34,118 nucleotides of DNA from CAZYMF01 sp964648215 (GTDB taxonomy: Bacteria; Desulfobacterota; Binatia; HRBIN30; JACQVA1): positions 1 to 34,118 of the forward strand of contig CAZYMF010000033.1 in assembly GCA_964648215.1 (NCBI GenBank), given 5' to 3'. The position numbers and the translations under genes were made by a program. The notes under the pieces were generated by a model. It saw only the letters and a list, made by a program, of their open reading frames with translations. It was not told the DNA's origin and ran no database searches. Shown here piece after piece: positions 16,413 through 24,633 of the stretch (the stretch's first letter is position 1; the number at the start of each line of letters is the position of its first letter).

Positions 16413-16595
16413 ATGTCATCGTTCAAGGGTAAGATCGCCGTCGTCACCGGCGGCGCCAAGCCGATGTGGCTGCTCAGCCGCAGCAGCCCGACGGCGGCGG
16501 TGTGGTTCTGGCAGCGCTTCTTCGTCCGGCGCCGCCGAGCTCTGCGAACGCCGGACTCCCGCGCCGAGCGGGCGACGTCGGCGCCCGTTTCCTGA
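16413..16595 (+). pseudogene. Remnant of a short-chain dehydrogenase gene with internal deletion
   Basis: A strong GGAGGG ribosome-binding sequence (16404-16409) precedes an ATG and a canonical SDR N-terminus, FKGKIAVVTGGA. After that first Rossmann motif the frame jumps to MWLLSRSSPTAAVWFWQRFF and a basic tail, which resembles the C-terminal end of longer SDR proteins. The roughly 200 residues holding the NNAG, Ser and YxxxK motifs are missing. The reading frame stays open to 16595 (60 residues), so the deletion may have joined the two ends in frame. Such a product could not be an active dehydrogenase. The C-terminal assignment is less certain than the N-terminal one. Confidence 0.6.
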
Positions 16596-16657
16596 GCGCG
16601 CTGTTGCTTCTGCGTGGAAGTTGCGCTGAGATCTCCGTGGACCGGAGCGAACTGGCA

Positions 16658-17044
16658 GTGTCGAGCAAGAACCGAGAGTCGCCGCGGCTGTCAAGGCGAC
16701 TGGCGCGCGAGCGCGACACCATGGCGGCGATGATCGAGGTGTATTGCCGCGGCGTTCACCACCAGGGCGATGCGCCCTGTTCCGAGTGCCGCGACCTGCT
16801 CGCCTATGCCGAGCGGCGCATCGAGAGGTGCCCGTTTCACGACGACAAGCCGCCGTGCGCCAAGTGTCCGATCCACTGTTACCAGCCGCGGATCCGCCTG
16901 CAGATCAAGGCCGTCATGCGCTACGCCGGGCCGCGGATGATCCTGCGCCATCCGGTGTTCGCGCTGCGTCACTGGCTCGACGGCCGGCGGGAGGCGCCGG
17001 CGCCTCCCAGGGCGAGGAAGCAGCCGCGGGCGGGCGGCGTCTGA
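16658..17044 (+). CDS. YgbA-like protein (nitrous oxide-stimulated promoter family)
   Basis: The protein matches the small Cys-rich YgbA family. A basic helix RLARERDTMAAMIEVYC is followed by paired cysteines in CSEC, then YAERRIERCPF, then CAKCPIHCY and VMRYAGPRMILRHPVFALRHWL. In E. coli ygbA is controlled by the NO sensor NsrR and helps recovery from nitrosative stress; the biochemical role is unknown, and the cysteines suggest a metal or Fe-S site. I chose GTG 16658 (128 residues) because it retains the conserved basic helix and has GGAG about ten nt upstream. GTG 16637 is an alternative, and the in-frame ATG at 16721 would cut the helix. The C-terminal tail is Pro/Arg-rich. It converges on gltA with nine nt between the stops. 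Confidence 0.85.
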   Translation: MSSKNRESPRLSRRLARERDTMAAMIEVYCRGVHHQGDAPCSECRDLLAYAERRIERCPFHDDKPPCAKCPIHCYQPRIRLQIKAVMRYAGPRMILRHPVFALRHWLDGRREAPAPPRARKQPRAGGV

Positions 17045-17053
17045 GGGGCGCGA

Positions 17054-18382
17054 TCAGATCTTTTCGCTGACCGCGTCCTCGCGCATCGACGGCTCCGGGC
17101 GTTTCTCGATCGGCACATAGGGCCGCGGCCCTTCGCCGACGTAGATCTGCCGCGGGCGGGCGATGGTCTGCTCCGGATCGCGCACCAGCTCGGCCCAGTG
17201 CGCCATCCAGCCGGCGGTGCGCGCGATGGCGAACAGCACCGGGAACATCGAGGGCGGCAGGCCGAGCGACTGGAACACGATCCCCGAGTAGAACTCGAGG
17301 TTCGGGTAGAAATGGCGCTGGATGAAGACGTCGTCCTGCAAGGCGATGCGCTCGAGCTCGACTGCGACGTCGATCAGCGGGCTCTTGCCGGTGACCTCGA
17401 AGAGATCGAAGGCGACCTGCTTGGCGATCTTCGCCCGCGGGTCCGGCGTCCGGTAGGCCGGATGGCCGAAGCCGTACATCTCGCGCTCGCCGGCTTTGAA
17501 GGCCTTGATTGCTTCCGGCACGCGAGCCGGGGACCCGATCTCGGCGAGCATGCGCAGCGCACGCTCGCTCGCCCCGCCGTAGCGCGGGCCGTAGAGCGCG
17601 GCGATGCTGGCCGCGACGGCGGAGAACGGATCCACCTGCGAGCTGGCGACCGCGCGCAGGGCGTTGGTGGACGTCGCCTGCTCGTGATCGGCGTGGAGAA
17701 TGAACATCACGTCCAGGGCGCGCTCGATCACCGGGTTCGGCTTGTACTGCAGCTCGGTCATGCGGAAGAGCATCGACAGGAAATTGGCCGAGTAGCTCAG
17801 GTCGTTGTCCGGATAGTTGTACGACAGGCCGTTGGTGCGCCGATAGGCAAAGGCGGCGAGCGTCGGCAGCTTGCCGATCAGGCGGCGGGTCTGCAGCCGG
17901 CGCGATTCCAGGTCGAAGACGTTCTTGGCGTCGGGATAGAACGTGGAGAGCGCGCCGATGGTGCCGATCAGGATGCCGAGCGGCTCGGCATCGTAGCGGA
18001 AGCCATCCATGAACTTCTTCACGTTCTCGTGCACCATCGTGTGCACGGAGATGTTGTGCTTCCACATCTCGAAGTGGTGCACGTCAGGAAGCTCGCCCTT
18101 GACGATCAGGTACGCCGTCTCGAGGAAGTTGCTGTGCCGGGTCAGGTCCTCGATGGCGTAGCCGCGGTAGTGGAGGGTACCCTTTTCGCCGTCGATCTCG
18201 GTGATCTTGCTCTTGCAGGGCGCCGTGTTGGCAAATGCCGGGTCGTACGACAGCAGGCCCGGGTCGTGCTTGCCCACCTTGACCCGCCGCAGGTCGGAGG
18301 CGCGGATGGCGCCGTGCTCGATGGCAACCTCGTACTGCTCCCCGGTCCTCTGATCGATGACTGTGAGTGCGTCCCTGGCCAT
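17054..18382 (-). CDS. gltA: Citrate synthase, GltA type
   Basis: The 442-residue protein is a hexameric-type (GltA) citrate synthase, condensing oxaloacetate and acetyl-CoA to citrate and CoA at the entry of the TCA cycle. It has the N-terminal beta-rich segment, GTLHYRGYAIEDL, the catalytic-site ILHADHEQ (H230, H233), GFGHPAYR (H307), and the SMFPVLFAIARTAGWMAHW segment. The position of the catalytic Asp (D362 in E. coli, usually NVDFYSG) here reads NLEFYSG, so it is E363. The ATG at 18382 has a GAGGGAGC ribosome-binding sequence. The gene is divergent from an MFS transporter and convergent with the YgbA gene. Confidence 0.95.
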   Translation of the reverse strand: MARDALTVIDQRTGEQYEVAIEHGAIRASDLRRVKVGKHDPGLLSYDPAFANTAPCKSKITEIDGEKGTLHYRGYAIEDLTRHSNFLETAYLIVKGELPDVHHFEMWKHNISVHTMVHENVKKFMDGFRYDAEPLGILIGTIGALSTFYPDAKNVFDLESRRLQTRRLIGKLPTLAAFAYRRTNGLSYNYPDNDLSYSANFLSMLFRMTELQYKPNPVIERALDVMFILHADHEQATSTNALRAVASSQVDPFSAVAASIAALYGPRYGGASERALRMLAEIGSPARVPEAIKAFKAGEREMYGFGHPAYRTPDPRAKIAKQVAFDLFEVTGKSPLIDVAVELERIALQDDVFIQRHFYPNLEFYSGIVFQSLGLPPSMFPVLFAIARTAGWMAHWAELVRDPEQTIARPRQIYVGEGPRPYVPIEKRPEPSMREDAVSEKI

Positions 18383-18453
18383 AGTGCTCCCTCGCTGTTT
18401 GCGGCGCTCGGTCGTCCCGTTGGTTATCAGTATGGGCGAAAAACGCCAGCCCC

Positions 18454-18473
18454 CGCGCCGGCAGGCCGGCGCG
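18454..18473. repeat. GC-rich palindrome in the gltA/MFS intergenic region
   Basis: A perfect 9-bp inverted repeat (CGCGCCGGC / GCCGGCGCG) surrounds a 2-nt centre, about 70-90 nt upstream of gltA and 30-50 nt upstream of the MFS start. A smaller GGCG-AAAAA-CGCC hairpin lies next to it at about 18435-18447. Either could be an operator or part of a 5' leader. In such GC-rich DNA chance palindromes are common, so a regulatory role is only a possibility. Confidence 0.4.
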
Positions 18474-18500
18474 GTTTGCTCCCGGCGGTGCCCGGCGGCT

Positions 18501-19811
18501 ATGCGATGGGTCCTCATGGCCGGTGACGTGCACGTTCGCCCGCGGCCCGCGATCCCGCCGGGTTACCTGGCTCTTTTGCGCCAGAATCGCAACTTCCGCC
18601 GCTTCTGGCTCGGCCAGGTGGTGAGCCAGCTCGGCGATTGGCTCGACTACGTGGCGCTGCTCACCCTGCTGCTGAGCCTGACGGGCTCCGGCACGGTGGT
18701 GGCGGCGATGCTGGTTGCGCGCTTCCTGCCGACCTTCTTCGTCAGCCCGCTGGCCGGTGTGGTCGTCGATCGTCTCAACCGCAAGGTGGTTCTGGTGGCG
18801 GCCGATCTGGCGCGGGCCGTCCTGGTGCTCGGGCTGTTGCTGGTGCAGCGCGCCGACCAGGTGTGGATCAGCTACCTGGTGGTGGCGGCCGTGGTGTCGG
18901 TGACGGCGTTCTTCGAGCCCGCCCGCACGGCCTCGATCCCCAACGTGACCACTCCCGAGGAGCTGGTGGTGGCCAATACGCTGAGCTCCGCGACCTGGTC
19001 GCTCAGCCTGGCCCTGGGATCGGCGATCGGAGGGCTGGTGACGGCGGCCATCGGTTGGCGCGCCGCCTTCGTTCTCGACGCGCTCAGCTTCGCCTGCTCC
19101 GCCCTGCTGCTCAGCGGCGTCGATCTGCCGCGCCGGCCGCGGGCACCGCGGCGGCTGGGTTGGAAGGCCCTGCTCGGTTTCAACGACCTGGCCGAAGGGG
19201 CGGCCTACCTGCGGCGGCATCCGCCGGTAGCCACTCTGGTGCTGGTGAAGACGGGCTGGTCCCTCGCCGGCGGCGTGATTCTGCTCCACAGCATCTTCGG
19301 CGCGCGCGTCTATCCGGTGTGGGGCAGCGCCGCGGCCGGCATCGGCCTGTTGGCGATGGCGCGCGGCACCGGCACGGCGTTCGGGCCGGTGCTGGCGCGG
19401 CGTCTTCTCGGCGACCATCCGGAGCGAATGGCGGTGGGAATCACCGGCGGCTTCTTCGTCGCCGGGTCGCTCTACCTGGTCTTCAGTCAGGTCCACACCC
19501 TGCCGCTGGCGCTGGCCGCACTCGCTGTGGCCCACATGGGGGGGAGCACGATCTGGGTGTTCAGCACCACGTTGCTGCAGCTCCTGGTGCCGGACAGTTT
19601 GCGCGGCCGGGTGTTCGCGGCCGAGCTGGCCCTGCTCACCCTGGCGATGACGATATCCAACTTCCTCACCGGCTGGGCGCTGGACAGCCTCGGCTTCAGC
19701 CCTCGGACCCTGGCGGCGATGCTCGGCGGCCTCTGCTTCTTTCCCGGCAGCGCGTGGACGTTGCTGCAGCGCTCGCGACGGTACCGCGTCCGTGCCCCCG
19801 CAACGACTTGA
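18501..19811 (+). CDS. MFS transporter (MFS_3 / enterobactin-exporter-like)
   Basis: This is a membrane protein of about 436 residues with twelve predicted helices. Its opening, NRNFRRFWLGQVVSQLGDWL, is typical of the MFS_3 group of proton-coupled exporters. An A-G-V-V-V-D-R-x-x-R-K loop after helix 2 is the family signature between helices 2 and 3. A second such loop, VPDSLRGRVFA, appears in the C-terminal half. Members export siderophores, antibiotics or unknown metabolites; the substrate is not evident. ATG 18501 and ATG 18516 are both possible starts and neither has a good ribosome-binding sequence. The glycogen phosphorylase gene follows 72 nt downstream on the same strand, so they may share a transcript. 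Confidence 0.85.
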   Translation: MRWVLMAGDVHVRPRPAIPPGYLALLRQNRNFRRFWLGQVVSQLGDWLDYVALLTLLLSLTGSGTVVAAMLVARFLPTFFVSPLAGVVVDRLNRKVVLVAADLARAVLVLGLLLVQRADQVWISYLVVAAVVSVTAFFEPARTASIPNVTTPEELVVANTLSSATWSLSLALGSAIGGLVTAAIGWRAAFVLDALSFACSALLLSGVDLPRRPRAPRRLGWKALLGFNDLAEGAAYLRRHPPVATLVLVKTGWSLAGGVILLHSIFGARVYPVWGSAAAGIGLLAMARGTGTAFGPVLARRLLGDHPERMAVGITGGFFVAGSLYLVFSQVHTLPLALAALAVAHMGGSTIWVFSTTLLQLLVPDSLRGRVFAAELALLTLAMTISNFLTGWALDSLGFSPRTLAAMLGGLCFFPGSAWTLLQRSRRYRVRAPATT

Positions 19812-19883
19812 TCTTGCCAGTGCGCCCGCCGTTCAGTAAGCAGACCGGGCGGGGTTGCGAGGGCATGGAGGCGCGCGACAGAC

Positions 19884-22040
19884 ATGACGAGTAACGAAAC
19901 CGTACCGAACGATGGCCGGCGGGACCGCGAGCGCGCTGTCGACGAACTACGAGATCGACTTCCGGAGCCGCTGTGGCCGCTCGCCTTCCTGGCCTTCAAC
20001 TACCGCTGGAGCTGGCTGGTCGGCGGAGCCTCGGTGTTCAGCGAGATCGATGCGGCGCACTGGCGTCGCGGCGGATGCGATCCGCGCCACGTGATCGAGG
20101 CGGTGCCGCCGCGGCGTCTGCACGAGCTGGCGGGGCAGGAAGACTACGTCGAGCGCCTGCGGTCGGTGGCGGATTTCGTCGAGGCGGATATGCGCCGCCC
20201 ACCGCTCGAATGTGGCGTCTCGCCGGAAAAGCCCGTGGCCTACTTCTGCTCCGAGTTCGGCGTGCACTGTTCCCTGCCAATCTACGGCGGTGGCCTGGGG
20301 GTGCTGGCCGGGGACATGCTCAAGGCCGCCTCCGACATGGCGCTGCCGATGATCGGTGTCGGCCTGCTGTACCGCGAAGGCTACTTCCACCAGCGCCTCG
20401 ACACGGCCGGCTGGCAGCACGAGTACTGGACGCAGACGGACTACACGCGCCAGGGCGCGGTGCTGGTGACCGGGCCGGACATGGAGCCGCTGACGGTCGA
20501 GGTCGTCATCCGCGACCGCACCGTGCACGTGCAGGTGTGGCGCATCGACGTCGGTCGCGTCCCGCTCTTCTTGCTCGACACCGACCGGCAGGACAACCAT
20601 CCGATCGACCGCTGGATCACCTCGCGGCTTTACATCGGCGATCGCCACACCCGCCTGGCGCAGTACGCCGTGCTCGGCATCGCCGGCGTCCGCGCCCTGC
20701 GCGCGCTCGGGATTCAGCCGACCCTGGTTCACCTGAACGAAGGGCACGCCGCGCTCAGCAGCTTCGAGCGCTTGCGCGAGTTTACGCGCAGCGGCCACTC
20801 CTTCGACGAGGCCCTGGAGCTGGTGCGGCAGGAGACCGTGTTCACCACCCACACCCCGGTGCCGGCCGGGAACGAGGGCTACAGCCGCGAGGAGATCGAG
20901 CCGGTGCTGGACGATTTCATCGATCGGCTGGGGATCCCACGCATGACCTTCTACAACCTCGGTCGCGTGGTTCCCGGCGACGAGCACGAGCCGGCCAACA
21001 TCACGCCCCTGGCCCTGCGCACCAGCCGCGCGGCCAATGGCGTGTCGCGCCGCCACGGCGAGGTGGCGCGCGCGATGTGGCATCCCTTGTGGCGCGAGCG
21101 GGCGGAGGCGGAGGTGCCGATCGGGCACGTCACCAACGGCGTCCACACGATGACCTGGATGGCGCCGCCGATGCAGGGGCTGCTCGATCGCGCTCTGGGA
21201 TCCGATTGGCGCCAGCGCCAGACGGATCCGGAGGTGTGGCAACGGATGGCGAGTGTCCCGGATCACGACCTGTGGGAAGTTCGTTGCCAGCAGCGACGGA
21301 CGCTGATCGAGTTCGTGCGCGAGCGCTCCATCCACGACCGTCTCGCCCGCGGCGAGTCGGCGGACTACGTCGAGGCGGCGGCGCGCGTGTTCGACCCCAA
21401 GGTCTTCACCATCGGGTTCGCGCGCCGCGCCGCCACCTACAAGCGATTGTACCTGCTCACCCGCTTCATGGACCGGGGCCTGCGCCTGCTGGCGGACGAG
21501 CCGATGCCGATCCAGCTGGTGATCGCCGGCAAGGCCCATCCGGCGGATCAGGAGGCCAAGGGAACCCTGCGCGGCCTGTTCGATCTCAAGCGATCCCCGG
21601 GGGTGAACGGCCGCATCGTCTTCCTCGAGGACTACGATCTCCACATGGCGCCGCGCATCGTGGCGGGCGTGGATCTCTGGCTGAACCTGCCCCGGCCTCC
21701 GCTCGAGGCCAGCGGCACCAGCGGCATGAAGGTCACACTCAACGGCGGCTTGAACCTCAGCGTCCTCGACGGCTGGTGGGCGGAGGCGTACGACGGTCAC
21801 AACGGTTGGGGCATCACCTCGCCCGACGCCGACCCGGGCACCCAGGACAACCATGATGCCCACGCCCTGCTCGACCTCCTCGAGTACGAGGTGATCCCGC
21901 TCTTCTACGAGCGCGGCGGCGATGACATCCCGCACCGCTGGCTGCAGCGGGTCAAGCACGCCATGCAGACCCTGGTGCCCCGGTTCACCGCGGCGCGCAT
22001 GCTGCGCCAGTACGTGGAGGAGATGTACGCGAGGAAGTAA
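19884..22040 (+). CDS. glgP: Alpha-glucan (glycogen) phosphorylase
   Basis: The 718-residue protein is a GT35 phosphorylase of the shorter bacterial/archaeal type. It begins with a DUF3417-like N-terminal domain (about 25-115, with FNYRWSW). It continues with the glucan-binding CSEFGVHCSLPIYGGGLGVL, then VHLNEGHAAL and FTTHTPVPAGNEGY. The PLP-lysine segment EASGTSGMKVTLNGGLN places the Schiff-base lysine at about K616. It cleaves alpha-1,4-glucans with phosphate to glucose-1-phosphate in the cytoplasm. At 718 residues it is shorter than the roughly 850 of many DUF3417-containing members. The ATG at 19884 has GGAGG about 12 nt upstream. No other glycogen genes are nearby. A long inverted repeat follows. 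Confidence 0.93.
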   Translation: MTSNETVPNDGRRDRERAVDELRDRLPEPLWPLAFLAFNYRWSWLVGGASVFSEIDAAHWRRGGCDPRHVIEAVPPRRLHELAGQEDYVERLRSVADFVEADMRRPPLECGVSPEKPVAYFCSEFGVHCSLPIYGGGLGVLAGDMLKAASDMALPMIGVGLLYREGYFHQRLDTAGWQHEYWTQTDYTRQGAVLVTGPDMEPLTVEVVIRDRTVHVQVWRIDVGRVPLFLLDTDRQDNHPIDRWITSRLYIGDRHTRLAQYAVLGIAGVRALRALGIQPTLVHLNEGHAALSSFERLREFTRSGHSFDEALELVRQETVFTTHTPVPAGNEGYSREEIEPVLDDFIDRLGIPRMTFYNLGRVVPGDEHEPANITPLALRTSRAANGVSRRHGEVARAMWHPLWRERAEAEVPIGHVTNGVHTMTWMAPPMQGLLDRALGSDWRQRQTDPEVWQRMASVPDHDLWEVRCQQRRTLIEFVRERSIHDRLARGESADYVEAAARVFDPKVFTIGFARRAATYKRLYLLTRFMDRGLRLLADEPMPIQLVIAGKAHPADQEAKGTLRGLFDLKRSPGVNGRIVFLEDYDLHMAPRIVAGVDLWLNLPRPPLEASGTSGMKVTLNGGLNLSVLDGWWAEAYDGHNGWGITSPDADPGTQDNHDAHALLDLLEYEVIPLFYERGGDDIPHRWLQRVKHAMQTLVPRFTAARMLRQYVEEMYARK

Positions 22041-22121
22041 CGCCGGCGGGGGCAAGGAAGAGAAGCGCGGCGCTGGACAGGCTCGCCGTCATCGCGAATG
22101 AACCCAGGGCGAAGATATCCA

Positions 22122-22259
22122 ACCACAGAGGCACCGAGGACACAGAGGCTGGCCAGAGAGAATCAACGGGATCGTTGCCGAGGCCGAATCGGAGAGGTGG
22201 TCCGGACAATTTGAATTTCTCTGTGATCCTGTTCTCTGTGACCCCCGTGCCTCTGTGGT
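22122..22259. repeat. Long imperfect inverted repeat downstream of glgP
   Basis: The 26-nt arms at 22122-22147 and 22234-22259 are complementary at 23 of 26 positions and contain the words CCACAGAGGCAC and CACAGAG. About 86 nt lie between them, and inner segments (AGAGAATC and GATCCTGTTCTCT) can pair further. The composition is lower in GC than its surroundings. It lies between glgP and a minus-strand HAD gene and could serve as a terminator for either, or be a dispersed non-autonomous element. Which one cannot be decided from this window. Confidence 0.75.
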
Positions 22260-22283
22260 GAGATTTGTCCCTTCGGCTTGAGG

Positions 22284-22901
22284 CTAAGACCACCCCCGCA
22301 GCCGTGCCGGGAGCTGCCCGAGGTGCGTGATGCGCTCGGGTGCCCAGGCGTGCTCGCCGACGGCGAGGAAGTGGACTCCGGCGGCGCGCGCGGCGGCCAG
22401 GTCGCTCTCGGCGTCCCCGACGTACAGAGCCTTCTCGGGAGCGACGCCGAAGTGGGCCAGGCACCTGTCGATCATGTCGGGGAAGGGTTTCGGGCGGGCG
22501 ACGTCGAGGACCCCGACGGCGAGCTCGATGAGCGCTTCGAGCCCGAAGCGGCGCACGATCTCGCCCACCGTCTTGCCGCGATTGCTGGCCATGGCCAGCC
22601 GGTAGCGGGGCTTGAGCTCGCCGAGCAACGCGGCCAGGTCGCCCGCCGGCTCCATCAGCTCGTAGAACGGGCCGTAGTCCAGCGCCCGCGCCACCTGACG
22701 GGCGCGTCTGGCCTGCTCGGCGTCGGCGGCGAAGAGAACGTCGAAGAGCTGCGAGCTGGCCATGAAATGAGCGCGGTGCTCCCACTGCCGGTCGAGCGGC
22801 GGGAGTCCCAGCTGCGCGAGGACGGCGTTGTAGTAGGCGACGTTGGCACGCCAGGAGTCGAAGAGGACCCCGTCGCAGTCGAAGATCACCAGCGAGAGCA
22901 T
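22284..22901 (-). CDS. HAD-superfamily hydrolase, phosphoglycolate-phosphatase-like
   Basis: This 205-residue protein contains all four HAD motifs. Motif I is FDCDGVLFDS with both Asp residues, motif II is the Ser in MASNRGK, motif III the Lys in RPKPFP, and motif IV is VGDAESD. A helical cap lies between motifs I and II (subfamily IA, Gph/PgmB-like). It is expected to dephosphorylate a small phosphate ester such as 2-phosphoglycolate or a sugar phosphate. The ATG at 22901 puts motif I ten residues from the start, as usual, and is preceded by GGGAG, though with very short spacing. A second HAD gene lies 120 nt upstream on the same strand. Confidence 0.9.
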   Translation of the reverse strand: MLSLVIFDCDGVLFDSWRANVAYYNAVLAQLGLPPLDRQWEHRAHFMASSQLFDVLFAADAEQARRARQVARALDYGPFYELMEPAGDLAALLGELKPRYRLAMASNRGKTVGEIVRRFGLEALIELAVGVLDVARPKPFPDMIDRCLAHFGVAPEKALYVGDAESDLAAARAAGVHFLAVGEHAWAPERITHLGQLPARLRGWS

Positions 22902-23020
22902 GCTCCCGAGGGAAGCAGAGCGCGCGACGGAAGGAAAGGGGTCAGGAAGCGGGCTGCAGCCGGACCTGGCCCTCGTCGCCGCCGCGGGCTCGGGCGCCGG
23001 GCGGACGGTGGGCGAGTGGC

Positions 23021-23749
23021 TCACCGGCGGTCGGCTGCGCGCGGGCCGAGAACGGTCACGATCCGCGTGAGCGGAGTCACCGTGGCGACGTCGATGGCCT
23101 CGAGCCCGGCCGCCCGGGCGCCTTCGATGTCGTGCGCCATGTCGTCACCGACGTACACGGTCTCGCGCGGGGCGACTCGGAGTCGTTGCAGGGCCGCATG
23201 GAAGATGCGCCGATCGGGCTTGGCCGCGCCGGCCTCGGCGGGAAGCATGACCACGTCCAGGAGAGGCAGCAACCCGAGTCCGGCGAGAATGGCGCCGAGG
23301 CGGTGATCGAAGTTGGAGATGACGCCGGTGTGCAGGCCCATCTCGCGCAGGGCCACCAGCGCCTCGCGGGCCCCGGGGAGCAGGTGCCACGCCGCGGCGT
23401 CGGCGAAGTGGGCGAAGAGGCGGTCGAAGCAGCGATCGAGGTTGCCGAGGTCGCCGCCGGCGCCGGCCATGGGCAGCACCGTCGCCACCAGCGTTCGCCA
23501 CCAGTCGCGCTCGCGCTCCACCCGGCGGCCGGCGTCGCCGGGGAAGACCATGGGGGGCATCTGGCGCAGGCAGTGGCGGAAGGCCGTTGCGACCTTCGCG
23601 GCGGAGGTGAGGATGCCAAACTCCGCGGCCAGCCGGGCATAGGTTTCACCCACCGGCTCGGCCGGGCGGAGCAGCGTGCCGGCCACGTCGAAGAGGACGG
23701 CGCGAATCGGAGCGGTCGGCGACGACACCCGCCTTTCTTCCCGTGCCAT
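23021..23749 (-). CDS. HAD-superfamily hydrolase, HDHD3/haloacid-dehalogenase-like
   Basis: This is a 242-residue HAD protein resembling the HDHD3 branch: motif I LFDVAGTLLR, GETYARLAAEFGI in the cap, VISNFDHRL for motif II, AKPDRRIFHAAL for motif III and VGDDMAHD for motif IV. In motif I the second residue expected to be Asp (the general acid/base of phosphatases) is Ala, as in haloacid dehalogenases and some HDHD3 relatives. Phosphatase activity is therefore doubtful, and the substrate is unknown. The ATG at 23749 gives about 19 residues before motif I, and its ribosome-binding sequence is weak. It is probably co-transcribed with the next HAD gene. Confidence 0.87.
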   Translation of the reverse strand: MAREERRVSSPTAPIRAVLFDVAGTLLRPAEPVGETYARLAAEFGILTSAAKVATAFRHCLRQMPPMVFPGDAGRRVERERDWWRTLVATVLPMAGAGGDLGNLDRCFDRLFAHFADAAAWHLLPGAREALVALREMGLHTGVISNFDHRLGAILAGLGLLPLLDVVMLPAEAGAAKPDRRIFHAALQRLRVAPRETVYVGDDMAHDIEGARAAGLEAIDVATVTPLTRIVTVLGPRAADRR

Positions 23750-23832
23750 GCCCGAAGGGTCAAGCCCTCCGGCGCGTTCTCGGAGGCGCCGTGGAGTTGA
23801 TCGGCCGGGGAAATTCGCATACGAGGACGGCC

Positions 23833-24633
23833 ATGAAAACAACAGCCAGCAACAGCCGGGGAATCTCCCTTCTGCTCGTCGCCGCCTTCGCCCTCCTCGT
23901 GCCCGTGGGGGCACAGGCGAAGGACCTGACGCTGCACGAGCGCATTTCGGTGACGGGGGGCCCCTCGACCAAGAGCCACGACAGCACCCAGTATTGGACG
24001 GCAACCAAGATCGTCAACGACGACCCGCACATTCGCACGATCACCGATGTCGGCGCCAAGACCTTCACCATGGTCAACAAGGACAACAAGACGTACTACG
24101 CGCAGACCTTCGACGAGATGCGCCAGCACATGGAAGGCGTCCGCGCCGAGATGAAGAAGCGGATGGAGAGCCTGCCGCCGCAAGCCAAGGCGATGATGAA
24201 AGGGATGATGAACGACGAGGGCTCGGTGACGCTGAAGCCGACGGGCAAGAGCGAGAAGATCGCCGGCTATCCGGCCAAGGAGTTCACCATCGAGGGCGGC
24301 CACGTCTCCGGCTCGGTGTGGATCAGCGATGCGCTGCAGCCGCCGATGAACGAGAAGCAGGCGGCGGACTTCGCCACGGCGATGGGGTCGCTCGGCGGCC
24401 CCGGGGCAAAGCTCTCCGAGGCGCTGGCAAAGGCCAAGGGCGTCGCCCTGCGCACGACCACGACCATCACCATGGGAACGCACAAGATGACCAGCACCCG
24501 TGAGGTCACCCAGGTCAGCGACAAGGCCGCGCCGGCCGACGTGCTCGAGGTCCCGACCGGCTTCAGCAAGATGGCGATGCCGGCGCCCGGCGCCGGGGCC
24601 GGCCCGCACGGAATGGCACCGCACGGGCACTGA
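23833..24633 (+). CDS. Exported DUF4412-like protein
   Basis: The 266-residue protein has a clear Sec signal peptide (MKTT start, hydrophobic SLLLVAAFALLVPVG, cleavage near GAQA-KD). The mature part has the layout of DUF4412 proteins. It contains a strand-rich N-terminus, YYAQTFDEMRQHMEGVRAEM, a Met/Lys-rich helix with MMKGMMNDEGS, then KIAGYPAKEFTIEGG and VSGSVWISD. The C-terminal tail is Met/Pro/Gly/His-rich and ends HGMAPHGH, which could bind metal. The function of the family is unknown, and its location would be periplasmic or extracellular. The ATG at 23833 has GAGGA five to six nt upstream. It is divergent from the HAD gene at 23749. Confidence 0.75.
   Translation: MKTTASNSRGISLLLVAAFALLVPVGAQAKDLTLHERISVTGGPSTKSHDSTQYWTATKIVNDDPHIRTITDVGAKTFTMVNKDNKTYYAQTFDEMRQHMEGVRAEMKKRMESLPPQAKAMMKGMMNDEGSVTLKPTGKSEKIAGYPAKEFTIEGGHVSGSVWISDALQPPMNEKQAADFATAMGSLGGPGAKLSEALAKAKGVALRTTTTITMGTHKMTSTREVTQVSDKAAPADVLEVPTGFSKMAMPAPGAGAGPHGMAPHGH

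Noticed and set aside
19947..22055. A 702-residue open frame on the minus strand across the phosphorylase gene
   Set aside because: It is the antisense of a clear GT35 gene. Its translation is His/Arg/Val-rich with no domain, as expected for third-position G/C bias.
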